A stretch of 64,000 nucleotides of DNA, taken from the NCBI RefSeq assembly GCF_003970915.1, contig NZ_RXOF01000005.1:124001-188000 (forward strand), written 5' to 3'. Shown here in pieces: positions 34,442 through 44,225 of the stretch. The notes under the pieces were generated by a model, which saw nothing but the letters and a program-made list of their open reading frames with translations, was not told the origin of the DNA and ran no database searches. The stretch's first letter is position 1; every line of letters starts with the position of its first letter. Origin of the DNA: Hymenobacter gummosus. GTDB lineage: Bacteria > Bacteroidota > Bacteroidia > Cytophagales > Hymenobacteraceae. The position numbers were made by a program, and so were the translations under genes.

Positions 34442-35845
34442 CTACAGGTAGCCCGGGGTCTGCGGAGTGGCGTTGCCCAGGTTGATTTCGTACTGCGGGA
34501 TGGGCAGCACGCGGGCATCAGCCGTGGAGGGGTTGGTTCCGAGGTTGCGGCCGGTGCGGCGGTAGTCGTGGATGCGGAAGCCTTCGAAGGCCAGCTCCAG
34601 CTCCCGCTCCAGCAGAATATCGGCCAGCGCGACGCTGGTGCGGGGCGTGGCCCCGGCCCGCTGCCGGATGGCGTTGATGTCGGCTAGCGGTGTGGCCCCC
34701 GTAGTGGTACCCAGGCGCTGGTTGGCCTCGGCCCGAATCAGGTGCATTTCGGCCAGGCGAATCACCGGAATGTTCTGGGCGAAGTCGTTCCACTTAAAGG
34801 AGCGCAGCTGCCCGGTGCGCACGGCGTCGCCCACGTAAATCAGCCCGTCGCCGATGCTGGCCTGCTCGCCGCGCTCATCCGAGGCCTCGTACTGCCCGGC
34901 GAAGGCAGCCGAAATAGCCACGTCGGCGCGCCCCTGAAAGCCCACTGATTTGCCGGAGTAGAAGGTGGCCAGGCCGTCGTTGGCGGCGCCGGCGTTGTTC
35001 TGCTCGTTTTGCAGCACCTCAAACAGCACTTCGGTTGAACCGTCGCTGGTAAAAGCGTCCGTCACCGAGGCATTCAGCGTGGCGCCGCTGCTCTGGATAA
35101 CCTCGTTGGCCAAGTCGCGGGCCTGGGCGTAGTTACCGAGCTGCAGGTACACCCGGGCCAGCAGAGCCTTGGCATCGTAACGGTCGAAGCGGCCGGCTTC
35201 GTTCTGCGTAGGCAGGGCCTGCTCGGCGGCGCGCATGTCGGCCAGGACCTGGTCGTACACCTGCTGCACGGTGTTGCGCGGCAGGCGGGCCGAGGCTTCC
35301 TCCACGGTGCGGTTGGCACGCGTCACTACCGGCACGCCGTAGGTGCTCGTCAGGGCGGGCTGCCCGTACAGGCGCACCAGCTCGAAGTACATCAGGCCGC
35401 GCATCAGCTGCATCTCACCCTGCAGCTGCTGGCGCCGGGCCGCGTCGCGCACGATGGGCAGGGCCTCCAGCACGAGGTTGTTGATGTTGATGAGGCGGTA
35501 GGCGTCGCGCCAGGTGCGCTGCACGTCGGCGTTGACGGTAGTAATCTGCACCGAGGAAATTTCGCGGTACGACTGGAACGAGCCCTGCCACGACAGGTAG
35601 CCCGGCGAGGCCAGCAGGTCGGGAATCATTACCAGGTTGGTGCCGTAGAGGGCCGGCTGGTACAGGCGCGAGTAGGCGCCCACCACGGCCGTCTGCACCC
35701 CCTGCTCGTCGCTGAGGGCCGTTTCCGTATCGATGGATTGCTCCGGGTTGATTTCCTGTTCGCAGGCCGAGGTCAGCAAACCGGCTCCGAGTAGCAGCGC
35801 CGCCATCAGGGCGCGGGAAGACATCTTGATCATGGTAGTACGCAT
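34442..35845 (-). CDS. SusD/RagB family nutrient-binding outer membrane lipoprotein
   Basis: A 467-residue lipoprotein (lipobox LLTSAC near residue 28) of the SusD/RagB family. It has TPR-like helices, the start segment SIDTETALSDEQGVQTAVVGAYSRL, and the family's C-terminal part with RLAEMHLIRAEANQRLG and AFEGFRIHDYRRTG. SusD caps its partner SusC and captures ligands at the cell surface. It follows susC by 11 bp. No glycosidase or sensor gene lies beside the pair, so the ligand is unknown; peptides or sugars are both possible. Confidence 0.95.
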   Translation of the reverse strand: MRTTMIKMSSRALMAALLLGAGLLTSACEQEINPEQSIDTETALSDEQGVQTAVVGAYSRLYQPALYGTNLVMIPDLLASPGYLSWQGSFQSYREISSVQITTVNADVQRTWRDAYRLININNLVLEALPIVRDAARRQQLQGEMQLMRGLMYFELVRLYGQPALTSTYGVPVVTRANRTVEEASARLPRNTVQQVYDQVLADMRAAEQALPTQNEAGRFDRYDAKALLARVYLQLGNYAQARDLANEVIQSSGATLNASVTDAFTSDGSTEVLFEVLQNEQNNAGAANDGLATFYSGKSVGFQGRADVAISAAFAGQYEASDERGEQASIGDGLIYVGDAVRTGQLRSFKWNDFAQNIPVIRLAEMHLIRAEANQRLGTTTGATPLADINAIRQRAGATPRTSVALADILLERELELAFEGFRIHDYRRTGRNLGTNPSTADARVLPIPQYEINLGNATPQTPGYL

Positions 35846-35856
35846 CGGTTATAAGC

Positions 35857-38800
35857 TTAGAAACCGAGGTTGAAGCCCACCAGCCAGGTTTTGGCCAGCG
35901 GCGGCGTGTAGAAGTCGTGGCCCAGCAGGTAATTGGCCGCGGCCGTGTTCAGGCCGGAGGTGTTTACCTCGGGGTCGTAGCCTTCGTAGTCGGTCAGGGT
36001 TATCAGGTTCTGACCGGTGATATAGATCCGGGCGCTCTGCAGCATGGCTTTTTCGGCCCACGACTTGGGCAGCGTGTAGCCCACAGTGAGATTTTTGAAG
36101 CGGAAGAACGAGCCGTCCTGAATCCAGCGCGACGAAGCGGCCGTGCCGTTACCCTCGTAGAAGCGGGCCTGCGGTACGTCGGTCACGTCGCCGGGCTTCT
36201 GCCAGCGGCGCAGCTGGTCGCGGGTCTGGTTGTCGAAGTAGTCCCCGTTGACCGACTGGTACAACCCGGCAATGTTGTAGATGTCGTTGCCGTAGGTGAA
36301 CTGCGTGAGCAGGCTCAGGTCGAAGCCCTTGTACGAGAACGTGTTGGTGAAGCCACCCGTGAACTTGGGGTTCGGGTCGCCCAGCTTCACGAAGGTGGCC
36401 TGGTTGGGGTTGGGGGTGGTGGAGCGGTCCACCGTGCCGTCGGCGTTGGGCGTATTGCGGTAGTAGAGCGCGTCGCCGTTGGCCGGGTCGACACCGGCGT
36501 ACTCGCGGCCCCAGAACACGCCAATGGGCTGGCCTTCGCGCACGCGGCCCAGATTGCGGGAGCCCGAAATCAGCTCCTGCCCGGCCAAGTCGGTTACCTT
36601 GTTGCGGTTGATGGAGATGTTGAAGTTGGTGTTCCACTTGAACGCCCCGTCGAGGTTGCGCGTGTTCAGCGACACCTCAATGCCCTTGTTGACGAGCGTG
36701 CCCAGGTTGCGCTGCACCAGCTGGTAGCCGCCGGTGTAGGGCAGCTGCTGGTCGAGCAGCAGGTCGGTGGTTTTCTTGTGGTACACGTCCACTTCACCGG
36801 CAATGCGGTCATTGAGGAAGCCGAACTCCAGGCCGATGTCCGCCTGGGCCGTGTTTTCCCAGGTCAGGGTGTTGTCGCCCAGGCGGGCGGCCGGCACGAT
36901 GCCCGGCTCCGTCTCGTACTGCGCCCCGCTGTAGAGGGTGCGCGAGGCGAAGTTGTCGACCTCGGCGTTACCGGTCAGGCCGTAGCTGGCGCGCAGCTTC
37001 AGCAGGCTCACCACGCTGTTTTCGCGCAGGAAGTCTTCCTCGGTGATTACCCAGCCCACCGAACCCGCCGGGAAGTAGCCCCAGGGGTTCACCGTGCCGA
37101 AGCGCGAGGAATAGTCGGCGCGCAGGCTACCCGAGAGCAGGTACTTGTTGCGGAAGGTGTAATTCACGCGGCCGAATACCGACTGGAAGTCGTAGCCCGT
37201 GCCGGCGCTGCTGGTGCCCGGCGAGTACACCGCCGCCGAAGCCACCTTGCGGAACTGGTCGCTGGGGAAGCCGCGGCCCACGGCAGCCGTCTGCTCGCTG
37301 TCGAAGCGCTGGTAGGAGTACCCGGCCAGGGCCTCCACGGTGTGGTCGGCGCCGAGGGTGCGCAGGTAGGTGGCCGTCTGGTTAGTGGTGTAGTTGACGG
37401 CCTGAATCTGGTTGCTCAAGGCCTGTCCTTGGCCAGCGGCATCGGCCGTGAAGCGGCTCCAGTACACGTCTTCGCGCAGGGCCAGCAGGTCGCCGCCGAT
37501 TTCCGAGCGCAGCGTCAGGCCCTGGATGGGCTGGTACTGCAGCGACACGTTGCTGAACGAGCGGTAGTTGCTGGAGCGGTTGGTGTTGCGGTTTACCGCC
37601 ACCAGCGCGTTTTCGTAGAGCAGAGAGCGGTTGAAACCAGTCGGGTCGGCCGGGTTGTAGGGCGTCTGCATGGGCGGCAGCGCGTTCAGCTGCACCGGGT
37701 TGGTAAAGGCATTGTCGTCGGGCACGCGGTCGTTCACGGCGCGCGTGGCCGAGATGTTGAACCCGATTTTCAGCTTCTCCGTGATGGAGTGGTCGAAGTT
37801 GGCCCGCATCGAGCCCCGGCGGTAGCGGTTGCCGATGATGATGCCGGTCTGGTCGGCGTAGTTGGCCGAGATGTAGAAGCGCGTCTTGGCGTCGCCGCCC
37901 GACACGTTGGCGTCGTACTGCGCCACTTTTCCCTTGCGGAAGGCCAGCTCGTTCCAGGGCGTATCGTACTCGGAGTTGAAGTCGTTGCTGCCCGAAAACA
38001 GCTCGAACACCTCCGCCGTCGGCGTGTTGGCCGGCAGGCCTACCTCCGTCCGCAGGAAGCTGTTGGGGTCGGCCAGCGCGTTCTGCACCGATTCGTTGAA
38101 CAGCTCGCGGTACTCGCTTGCGTTCAGGAACTCGCGGATACGGGTGGCGCGGCTGGTGCCGAAGTAGGCGCCCACGTTGACGCGCGTCTGGCCCTGGCGG
38201 CCTTTCTTGGTGGTTACCAGGATTACCCCGTTGGAAGCGCGCGAACCGTAGATGGCCGAGGCCGCCGCATCCTTCAGAATCGAAATGCTCTCGATGTCGT
38301 TCGGGTTCAGGTCGGCCAGGGGGTTGATGGGCTCGTCGGCTACCACGCTGCCCACGTCGGTGGAAGTGACGGGGATGCCGTCGATAACGTACAGCGGCTG
38401 GTTGGAGGCCGTCACCGACGAAGAGCCGCGCACCCGGATCTGCACCCCGGCCCCCAGCTTGCCGGTGCCCTGGTTGATCTGCACGCCCGGCGTACGGCCC
38501 TGAATGGCCTGCTCGAAGCTTACGGTGGGCACGTTCTCCACTTCCTTGCTGCCCAGCTGCGTAATGGCCCCGGTCAGCTCGCGCTTGGTCTGCGTGCCGT
38601 AGCCCACGACTACCGTTTCGCCCAGCAGCGTCTCGCTGGCCGTAAGCTTCACGTTGATGCTGGTCTGGTCACCCACCGGAACTTCCTGGGTGGCGTAGCC
38701 GATGGAGCTGATAACCAACGTGGCCCCTGGCTGCACCGTCAGGCGGAAGTTGCCGTCGGCATCGGTGCTGGCGCCGTTGGAGGTGCCTTTTTCCAGCACC

Positions 38801-38922
38801 GTGGTTCCCGGTAGCCCGGTGCCGTCGGCGACGGAGGTTACCCGGCCGCTTACGGAGCGCGTCTGGGCCACCACCATCACCGGCGCCGCGAGGGCCAGCG
38901 TGAGTAGTAAATGGTTTTTCAT
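35857..38922 (-). CDS. SusC/RagA family TonB-linked outer membrane transporter
   Basis: A 1021-residue TonB-dependent transporter. After a signal peptide (to about VVAQ), a carboxypeptidase-like regulatory domain (SVSGRVTSVADGTGLPGTTV) is followed by a TonB box region ETVVVGYGTQTKRELTGAI, a plug (LYVIDGIPV, DAAASAIYGSRASNGVILVTTKKG) and a 22-strand barrel ending in WLVGFNLGF. It imports ligands bound with SusD, using energy from TonB. It is first in the operon, behind an AT-rich leader with a -7 box at 38964-38971. Confidence 0.96.
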   Translation of the reverse strand: MKNHLLLTLALAAPVMVVAQTRSVSGRVTSVADGTGLPGTTVLEKGTSNGASTDADGNFRLTVQPGATLVISSIGYATQEVPVGDQTSINVKLTASETLLGETVVVGYGTQTKRELTGAITQLGSKEVENVPTVSFEQAIQGRTPGVQINQGTGKLGAGVQIRVRGSSSVTASNQPLYVIDGIPVTSTDVGSVVADEPINPLADLNPNDIESISILKDAAASAIYGSRASNGVILVTTKKGRQGQTRVNVGAYFGTSRATRIREFLNASEYRELFNESVQNALADPNSFLRTEVGLPANTPTAEVFELFSGSNDFNSEYDTPWNELAFRKGKVAQYDANVSGGDAKTRFYISANYADQTGIIIGNRYRRGSMRANFDHSITEKLKIGFNISATRAVNDRVPDDNAFTNPVQLNALPPMQTPYNPADPTGFNRSLLYENALVAVNRNTNRSSNYRSFSNVSLQYQPIQGLTLRSEIGGDLLALREDVYWSRFTADAAGQGQALSNQIQAVNYTTNQTATYLRTLGADHTVEALAGYSYQRFDSEQTAAVGRGFPSDQFRKVASAAVYSPGTSSAGTGYDFQSVFGRVNYTFRNKYLLSGSLRADYSSRFGTVNPWGYFPAGSVGWVITEEDFLRENSVVSLLKLRASYGLTGNAEVDNFASRTLYSGAQYETEPGIVPAARLGDNTLTWENTAQADIGLEFGFLNDRIAGEVDVYHKKTTDLLLDQQLPYTGGYQLVQRNLGTLVNKGIEVSLNTRNLDGAFKWNTNFNISINRNKVTDLAGQELISGSRNLGRVREGQPIGVFWGREYAGVDPANGDALYYRNTPNADGTVDRSTTPNPNQATFVKLGDPNPKFTGGFTNTFSYKGFDLSLLTQFTYGNDIYNIAGLYQSVNGDYFDNQTRDQLRRWQKPGDVTDVPQARFYEGNGTAASSRWIQDGSFFRFKNLTVGYTLPKSWAEKAMLQSARIYITGQNLITLTDYEGYDPEVNTSGLNTAAANYLLGHDFYTPPLAKTWLVGFNLGF

Positions 38923-39336
38923 GTTGGATAGGCCGCTGAAGGCCTGGTTGGTGAGTGATAAAGCAAATTTAGACCTCGAAATAATTTTCCGGTTGTCAGT
39001 GCCTGTTTGGCAATGCTTTTAATCCGATATTAATGACTTTACAGTAAGCATTATGTCTGATGAATGAACCAGTTATTAGGCATGTAGCCATATACTTAGC
39101 TACTGCCAGCAGGCCCGATTAAGGGTTTTACCCCATTTCACACCCTATTTTTCGCGCTGAAAATTATTTCGGCGCGGGCCGCGCCCACACCCGGGCAGCC
39201 GTCCGATTTCCACCTTGAGCCCGTCGAATTGCCGGGCCGTTGGATTTGGCCGCTGCTCCTGCCTACCTTTACCTAATCCAGACGACAGCCCGCGGCATTA
39301 GGCCGCGCCTCGCCTGCGTGGCCAACCTTAGTTTTA
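38923..39336. other. AT-rich divergent region between susC and the RNase D gene
   Basis: These 414 bp hold no gene. Positions 38950-39175 are AT-rich compared with the window and carry the susC -7 box. Near the other end TACCTTTA (39264-39271), with TTG at 39240-39242 and a 21-bp spacer, is a possible RNase D promoter. No sigma/anti-sigma pair or other regulator of susC is encoded here. Confidence 0.6.
38964..38971 (-). promoter_or_regulatory. -7 box of susC promoter
   Basis: TAAATTTG on the minus strand fits TANNTTTG and lies 41 nt before the susC ATG. No clear -33 TTTG was seen. Confidence 0.55.
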
Positions 39337-40524
39337 ATGGCTGACATACAATACCTCACCACGCCGGCGGCTATACAGGAGGCCGCGGCCTGGCTGCATA
39401 CCCAACCCCGTCTGGCCGTCGATTTGGAATTCGACGACATGCGCCACCACTACGGCCGCAACCTCGCGCTGATTCAGATTTACGACGGGCAGACCGTGTT
39501 TCTACTCGACCCGGTGCCGCTGACCAACCCCGGCGAGGAGCTGGCCCCGCTCTGGGCCGTGATGGGCGACGAGGCGGTGGAGAAGGTGTTCCACAGCTGC
39601 AAGTCCGATATTCTGCTGCTCGACGAGCTGTACCACGTGCGCGTGCGCCGCATCACCGATACCAGCGTGCTGCACACGCTGCTGGCCGAGTCGGACAATA
39701 ACATTTCCCTGGGCCGCCTGATTCAGAGTGAGCTGGGCATCGAAGTCGATAAGGGGGAGCAGAAGTCGAACTGGCTGAAGCGGCCGCTGACGGAGGCACA
39801 GAAAATCTACGCCGCTAACGACGTGCTCTACCTGCTGGAGCTGGCCGACCGCCTCACCGCCAAGCTGGCCGCCCTGGGCCGCCTGCACTGGGCCGCCGAG
39901 GAAAACCGGGCCCTGGAAGACGTGCGCTACACCCGCGACGAGCGGCCCTACCTGCGCATGGCCAGCAAATACCGCATCATGCCCCAGGAAATGCCCTTGT
40001 TCCGCGACCTGTATTTGCTGCGCGACAAAGTGGCCCAGGAACTGGACCGGCCGCCCTACATGGTGTTCAGCAACGACCGGCTGGCCGAGCTGGTGCGCGA
40101 CACCCCGCGTACGGCCGGCGACTGGCGCGCCGCCCGCGGCCTGCACCCCGAACTGAAACGTTCGCCTTACGCCGACCAGCTGGCGCAGTTCTCGCCCGAC
40201 AACTTCGTGCCGGTGCCCGAGCCACCGCTGCCCGCCGAAGCCCGCCGCTTTCCCTTCCGGCGCCGCCTCAACGGGGAAAAGGCCGCCCAGGCCGACGCCC
40301 GCGAGCAGTTTCTGATGAACCTGAAAACGGCCGTGTCGCAGGACATGAATTCGTACGTGGCCAACCTGGTCCTCTCCAACCGTCTCATTGCCGACATTAT
40401 CGAGCTGGGTGCCGACGCGGCCCTGCGCCCCTGGCAGCAGCAGATTCTGCGCGAAGTGACGCAGAACCGGGGCTTGGACTACGGCTTCATTGCCCAGCCC
40501 TTTGCCTGGGCCACGCAACGGTAA
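39337..40524 (+). CDS. rnd: Ribonuclease D (DEDD 3'-5' exonuclease with HRDC domain)
   Basis: A 395-residue protein with an N-terminal DEDDy exonuclease domain: Asp29 and Glu31 in AVDLEFDD, the second Asp in FHSCKSDILLLDEL, and Tyr/Asp in YAANDVLYLLEL. A HRDC domain follows (about 210-290: RDLYLLRDKVAQELDRPPYMVFSND). RNase D trims tRNA 3' ends. It starts at ATG 39337, opposite susC. Length and layout match the family. Confidence 0.92.
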   Translation: MADIQYLTTPAAIQEAAAWLHTQPRLAVDLEFDDMRHHYGRNLALIQIYDGQTVFLLDPVPLTNPGEELAPLWAVMGDEAVEKVFHSCKSDILLLDELYHVRVRRITDTSVLHTLLAESDNNISLGRLIQSELGIEVDKGEQKSNWLKRPLTEAQKIYAANDVLYLLELADRLTAKLAALGRLHWAAEENRALEDVRYTRDERPYLRMASKYRIMPQEMPLFRDLYLLRDKVAQELDRPPYMVFSNDRLAELVRDTPRTAGDWRAARGLHPELKRSPYADQLAQFSPDNFVPVPEPPLPAEARRFPFRRRLNGEKAAQADAREQFLMNLKTAVSQDMNSYVANLVLSNRLIADIIELGADAALRPWQQQILREVTQNRGLDYGFIAQPFAWATQR

Positions 40525-40536
40525 AACGGCGCGGGT

Positions 40537-40808
40537 GGCAGTCATTGCGAGGCGCTAAGCCGAAGCAATCGGTCCTGTACAACGAGCAGACGGCCTAACT
40601 GGCACAAACCGAAAACGGCCCCGCCCGAAACTGCTAGTTTCGGGCGGGGCCGTTTTCGGTTAAATGGCTCTTCGGCTGGCAGATCCGGACAGCGTGTTGC
40701 TACCATGCCATTTTTCCGGTTGGCAGGTATTGGCTCGGCAACCCGTTGTACAGGACCGATTGACGCCGCTTGATGCGCGGAATGTCGTGCCTCCTCGCAA
40801 TGACTGCC
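40537..40808. repeat. Long composite inverted repeat (GTCATTGCGAGG REP pair) enclosing a terminator
   Basis: The left arm (40537-40583) opens GGCAGTCATTGCGAGG and ends GGTCCTGTACAACG. The right arm (40744-40808) is its reverse complement with an extra internal block of about 17 bp that matches the copy at 27770. Between the arms sits the hairpin terminator at 40611-40657. The element fills the 314-bp space between the convergent RNase D and isocitrate lyase genes. Confidence 0.88.
40611..40657. terminator. Hairpin terminator between RNase D and isocitrate lyase genes
   Basis: GAAAACGGCCCCGCCCGAAA and its complement around CTGCTAG, with A and T tracts at the two ends. It can serve both convergent genes. 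Confidence 0.9.
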
Positions 40809-40838
40809 GGTGCTGCCGTCTGCCAGTGCTGCCGCCCG

Positions 40839-42137
<1,299 letters not shown>

Positions 42138-42392
42138 GGTACTTGGGTTTTGGGTTGTGGAAAAGGGGACAGAAAGGGCAATGGCGTAGCGAGTAACATA
42201 AGCTTGGCTACGCCGACCTTCGGTTTAGCTTATGCTGCCGCGGGACGCGGCAATGCGAGGCCGCGTAAGTCAGGAAGGCTTGGGGGAAGCGGATTAGCAG
42301 CCCTACTGGGCGGTGCGCTACCGAAATATTCCACCGGGCGCTGTTCCGCCGTGCGGCCGTTGGCCGCAGCACAAGCTCAAGCTCATGCTACT
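42138..42392. other. Gap between malate synthase and isocitrate lyase genes
   Basis: These 255 bp hold no gene. A small hairpin GGCGTAGC / GCTACGCC (42183-42213) and an overlapping CATAAGC / GCTTATG pair (42197-42234) are visible. The C/A-rich leader just before the aceA ATG resembles a single arm of the octamer palindromes, without its partner. No TANNTTTG box was found. Confidence 0.5.
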
Positions 42393-44021
42393 TCACGGCA
42401 GCAGCTCGTAGGCCGGCAGGGTGAGAAAATCGGCGCACTGGTCGGCCAGCACGAGGCGGTCGAGCAGCTGCAGGGCGGGCCGGTACTGGGCGGCATAGTG
42501 CTCCTCCCCGACCTCGCGGCGCAGCTGGTTTACCACTTCGCTCAGCAGCTGGCGGTACAGCTCGGGCGCGACGGGGCGGCCGTCTTCCAGCACCGTTTCG
42601 GGGGTGTGCAGCCACTGCCAGAGCTGCACGCGGGAAATTTCGGCGGTGGCCGCGTCCTCCATCAGGTGGTAGAGCGGTACGCAGCCGTTGCCACCCAGCC
42701 AGGCGCCGAGGTAGCGCAGGGCCACGTCGAGGTTCTGGCGCAGGCCGGCTTCGGTGATGGTGCCCTGGGGAGCCTGCAGCAGCTCGGCGGCGGTGGGCTG
42801 CGGCTCCGGGCTGCGCGGCTTGTCGATTTGATTGGCGCCGGGCATCAGCTCATCGAACACCTCCCGGGCAATGGACACCAGCGCGGGATGCGCCACCCAG
42901 GTGCCGTCGTGGCCGAGCCGGGCCTCGCGCAGCTTGTCGAGGCGGACTTTGTCGAGGGCAATGGCGTTTTCGGCGGGGTTGTCGCGGATGGGAATCTGGG
43001 CGGCCATACCACCCAGGGCGTGCACCCCGCGCCGGTGGCAGGTGTCGATAACCAAGCGGGCGTAGGCGGCCATGTTGGGCACGGTCATGGTCACCTGGGC
43101 GCGGTCGGGGAGGCGAAATTCGGGGCGGGCACCCAGGGTCTTGACGTAGGAAAAGATGTAGTCCCAGCGGCCGCAGTTCAACCCGGCCGAGTGCTGGCGC
43201 AGCTCCCAGAGGATTTCGTGGGTTTCGAACACGGCCGGCAGCGTCTCGATGAGCCCGGTCGCCTTGATGGTGCCCTTGGGAATCTTCAGCGCCCACTGCG
43301 CCAGCTCAAACACCTCGTTCCACAGCCGGGCTTCGAGGTGGCTTTCCAGCTTGGGCAGGTAGAAATACGGTCCGCTGCCGCGGGCCAGCAGCTCGTGGGC
43401 GTTGTGGAAGAAATACAGCCCGAAATCGAACAGGGCCGCGCTGATTTCCTCGCCGTCGACGAGCACGTGCTTTTCGCTCAGGTGCCAGCCGCGGGGCCGC
43501 AACAGTAGCACGGCCGGGCGCTCGGTGAGGCGGTAGGTTTTCTGGGGCGTTTCGAGCGAGATGCAGCGGCGCACGGCGTCGCGCAGGTTCAGCTGCCCTT
43601 GCACCACGTTCGGCCAGGTCGGCGCCAGGGAATCCTCGCAATCGGCCATGAAGGTGCTGGCGCCGGAGTTCAGGGCGTTGATGACCATTTTCCGCTCCGT
43701 GGGACCGGTTATTTCCACCCGGCGGTCCAGCAAATCGGCGGGCAGCGGGGCCACTTGCCAGTCACTTTCGCGCAGCTGGGCGGTTTCGGGCAGAAAGTCG
43801 GGTCGGCGGCCGGCGGCAAACTCGGCCTGTCGCTGCTGCCGCTGCCGCAGCAGTTCCCGTCGGCGCGGCTCGAAACGGCGGTGCAGCTCGGCTATGAAAG
43901 CCAGGGCCGAGGGCGTGAGTACATCGGCGAAGGACTCGGTGTGGGTGCCCAGCACTTTCACGCGCTCAGGGCAGCGGTATTCTGGTTTGGCCACACCAAG
44001 CGGCGTTGCACGGGTTTCCAT
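42393..44021 (-). CDS. aceB: Malate synthase (A type)
   Basis: A 542-residue malate synthase that condenses glyoxylate and acetyl-CoA to malate. Typical segments are FMADCEDSLAPTWPNVVQGQ, YFYLPKLESHLEARLWN, GTIKATGLIETLPAVFE and GLNCGRWDYIFSYVK, with LGGMAAQIPI and DGTWVAHP further on. The length fits type A enzymes. It is transcribed away from the XRE/DUF2083 regulator and toward aceA, and has a consensus promoter (44063-44094) with palindromic sites. Confidence 0.96.
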   Translation of the reverse strand: METRATPLGVAKPEYRCPERVKVLGTHTESFADVLTPSALAFIAELHRRFEPRRRELLRQRQQRQAEFAAGRRPDFLPETAQLRESDWQVAPLPADLLDRRVEITGPTERKMVINALNSGASTFMADCEDSLAPTWPNVVQGQLNLRDAVRRCISLETPQKTYRLTERPAVLLLRPRGWHLSEKHVLVDGEEISAALFDFGLYFFHNAHELLARGSGPYFYLPKLESHLEARLWNEVFELAQWALKIPKGTIKATGLIETLPAVFETHEILWELRQHSAGLNCGRWDYIFSYVKTLGARPEFRLPDRAQVTMTVPNMAAYARLVIDTCHRRGVHALGGMAAQIPIRDNPAENAIALDKVRLDKLREARLGHDGTWVAHPALVSIAREVFDELMPGANQIDKPRSPEPQPTAAELLQAPQGTITEAGLRQNLDVALRYLGAWLGGNGCVPLYHLMEDAATAEISRVQLWQWLHTPETVLEDGRPVAPELYRQLLSEVVNQLRREVGEEHYAAQYRPALQLLDRLVLADQCADFLTLPAYELLP

Positions 44022-44062
44022 TGATAATCAGGTTTTGGTTGTGGGAGCAGAAACGACTTGCC

Positions 44063-44094
44063 CAAACATACGCTAGCGAATAATTTATGTCAAG
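44063..44094 (-). promoter_or_regulatory. Consensus promoter of malate synthase
   Basis: On the minus strand, CTTG (44091-44094), a 20-bp spacer and TATGTTTG (44063-44070) fit the Bacteroidota promoter. The expected leader before the ATG is about 35 nt. Confidence 0.75.
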
Positions 44095-44106
44095 CGAATT
44101 TTCGCT
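44071..44106. promoter_or_regulatory. Candidate operator of the glyoxylate shunt regulator
   Basis: AGCGAATTTTCGCT (44093-44106) is a perfect 14-nt palindrome touching the aceB -33 box. A second AGCGAA lies at 44075-44080 inside the spacer, as part of the smaller palindrome CGCTAGCG (44071-44078). The AGCGAA cores are spaced 18 bp apart. The region is shared with the divergent regulator gene, so repression and autoregulation are plausible. Confidence 0.6.
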
Positions 44107-44225
44107 AAATCATAAAAATTAGCTCAAACCCTGTTTTTCACTTCTGCTCACCGATTATGCTTTTCTTTACCGACGAGGGCGTCAGGGGCATTTTGCTCCG
44201 GTCAGCACCCACCTTTGTTGCCTCT

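Noticed and set aside
38950-39175. AT-rich stretch before susC as an island boundary
   Set aside because: No mobility gene, att-like repeat or tRNA nearby; AT-rich promoters are normal in these genomes.
42183-42234. Possible operator or riboswitch in the aceB-aceA gap
   Set aside because: Only short 7-8 bp stems that could arise by chance; no match to the AGCGAA sites found before aceB.
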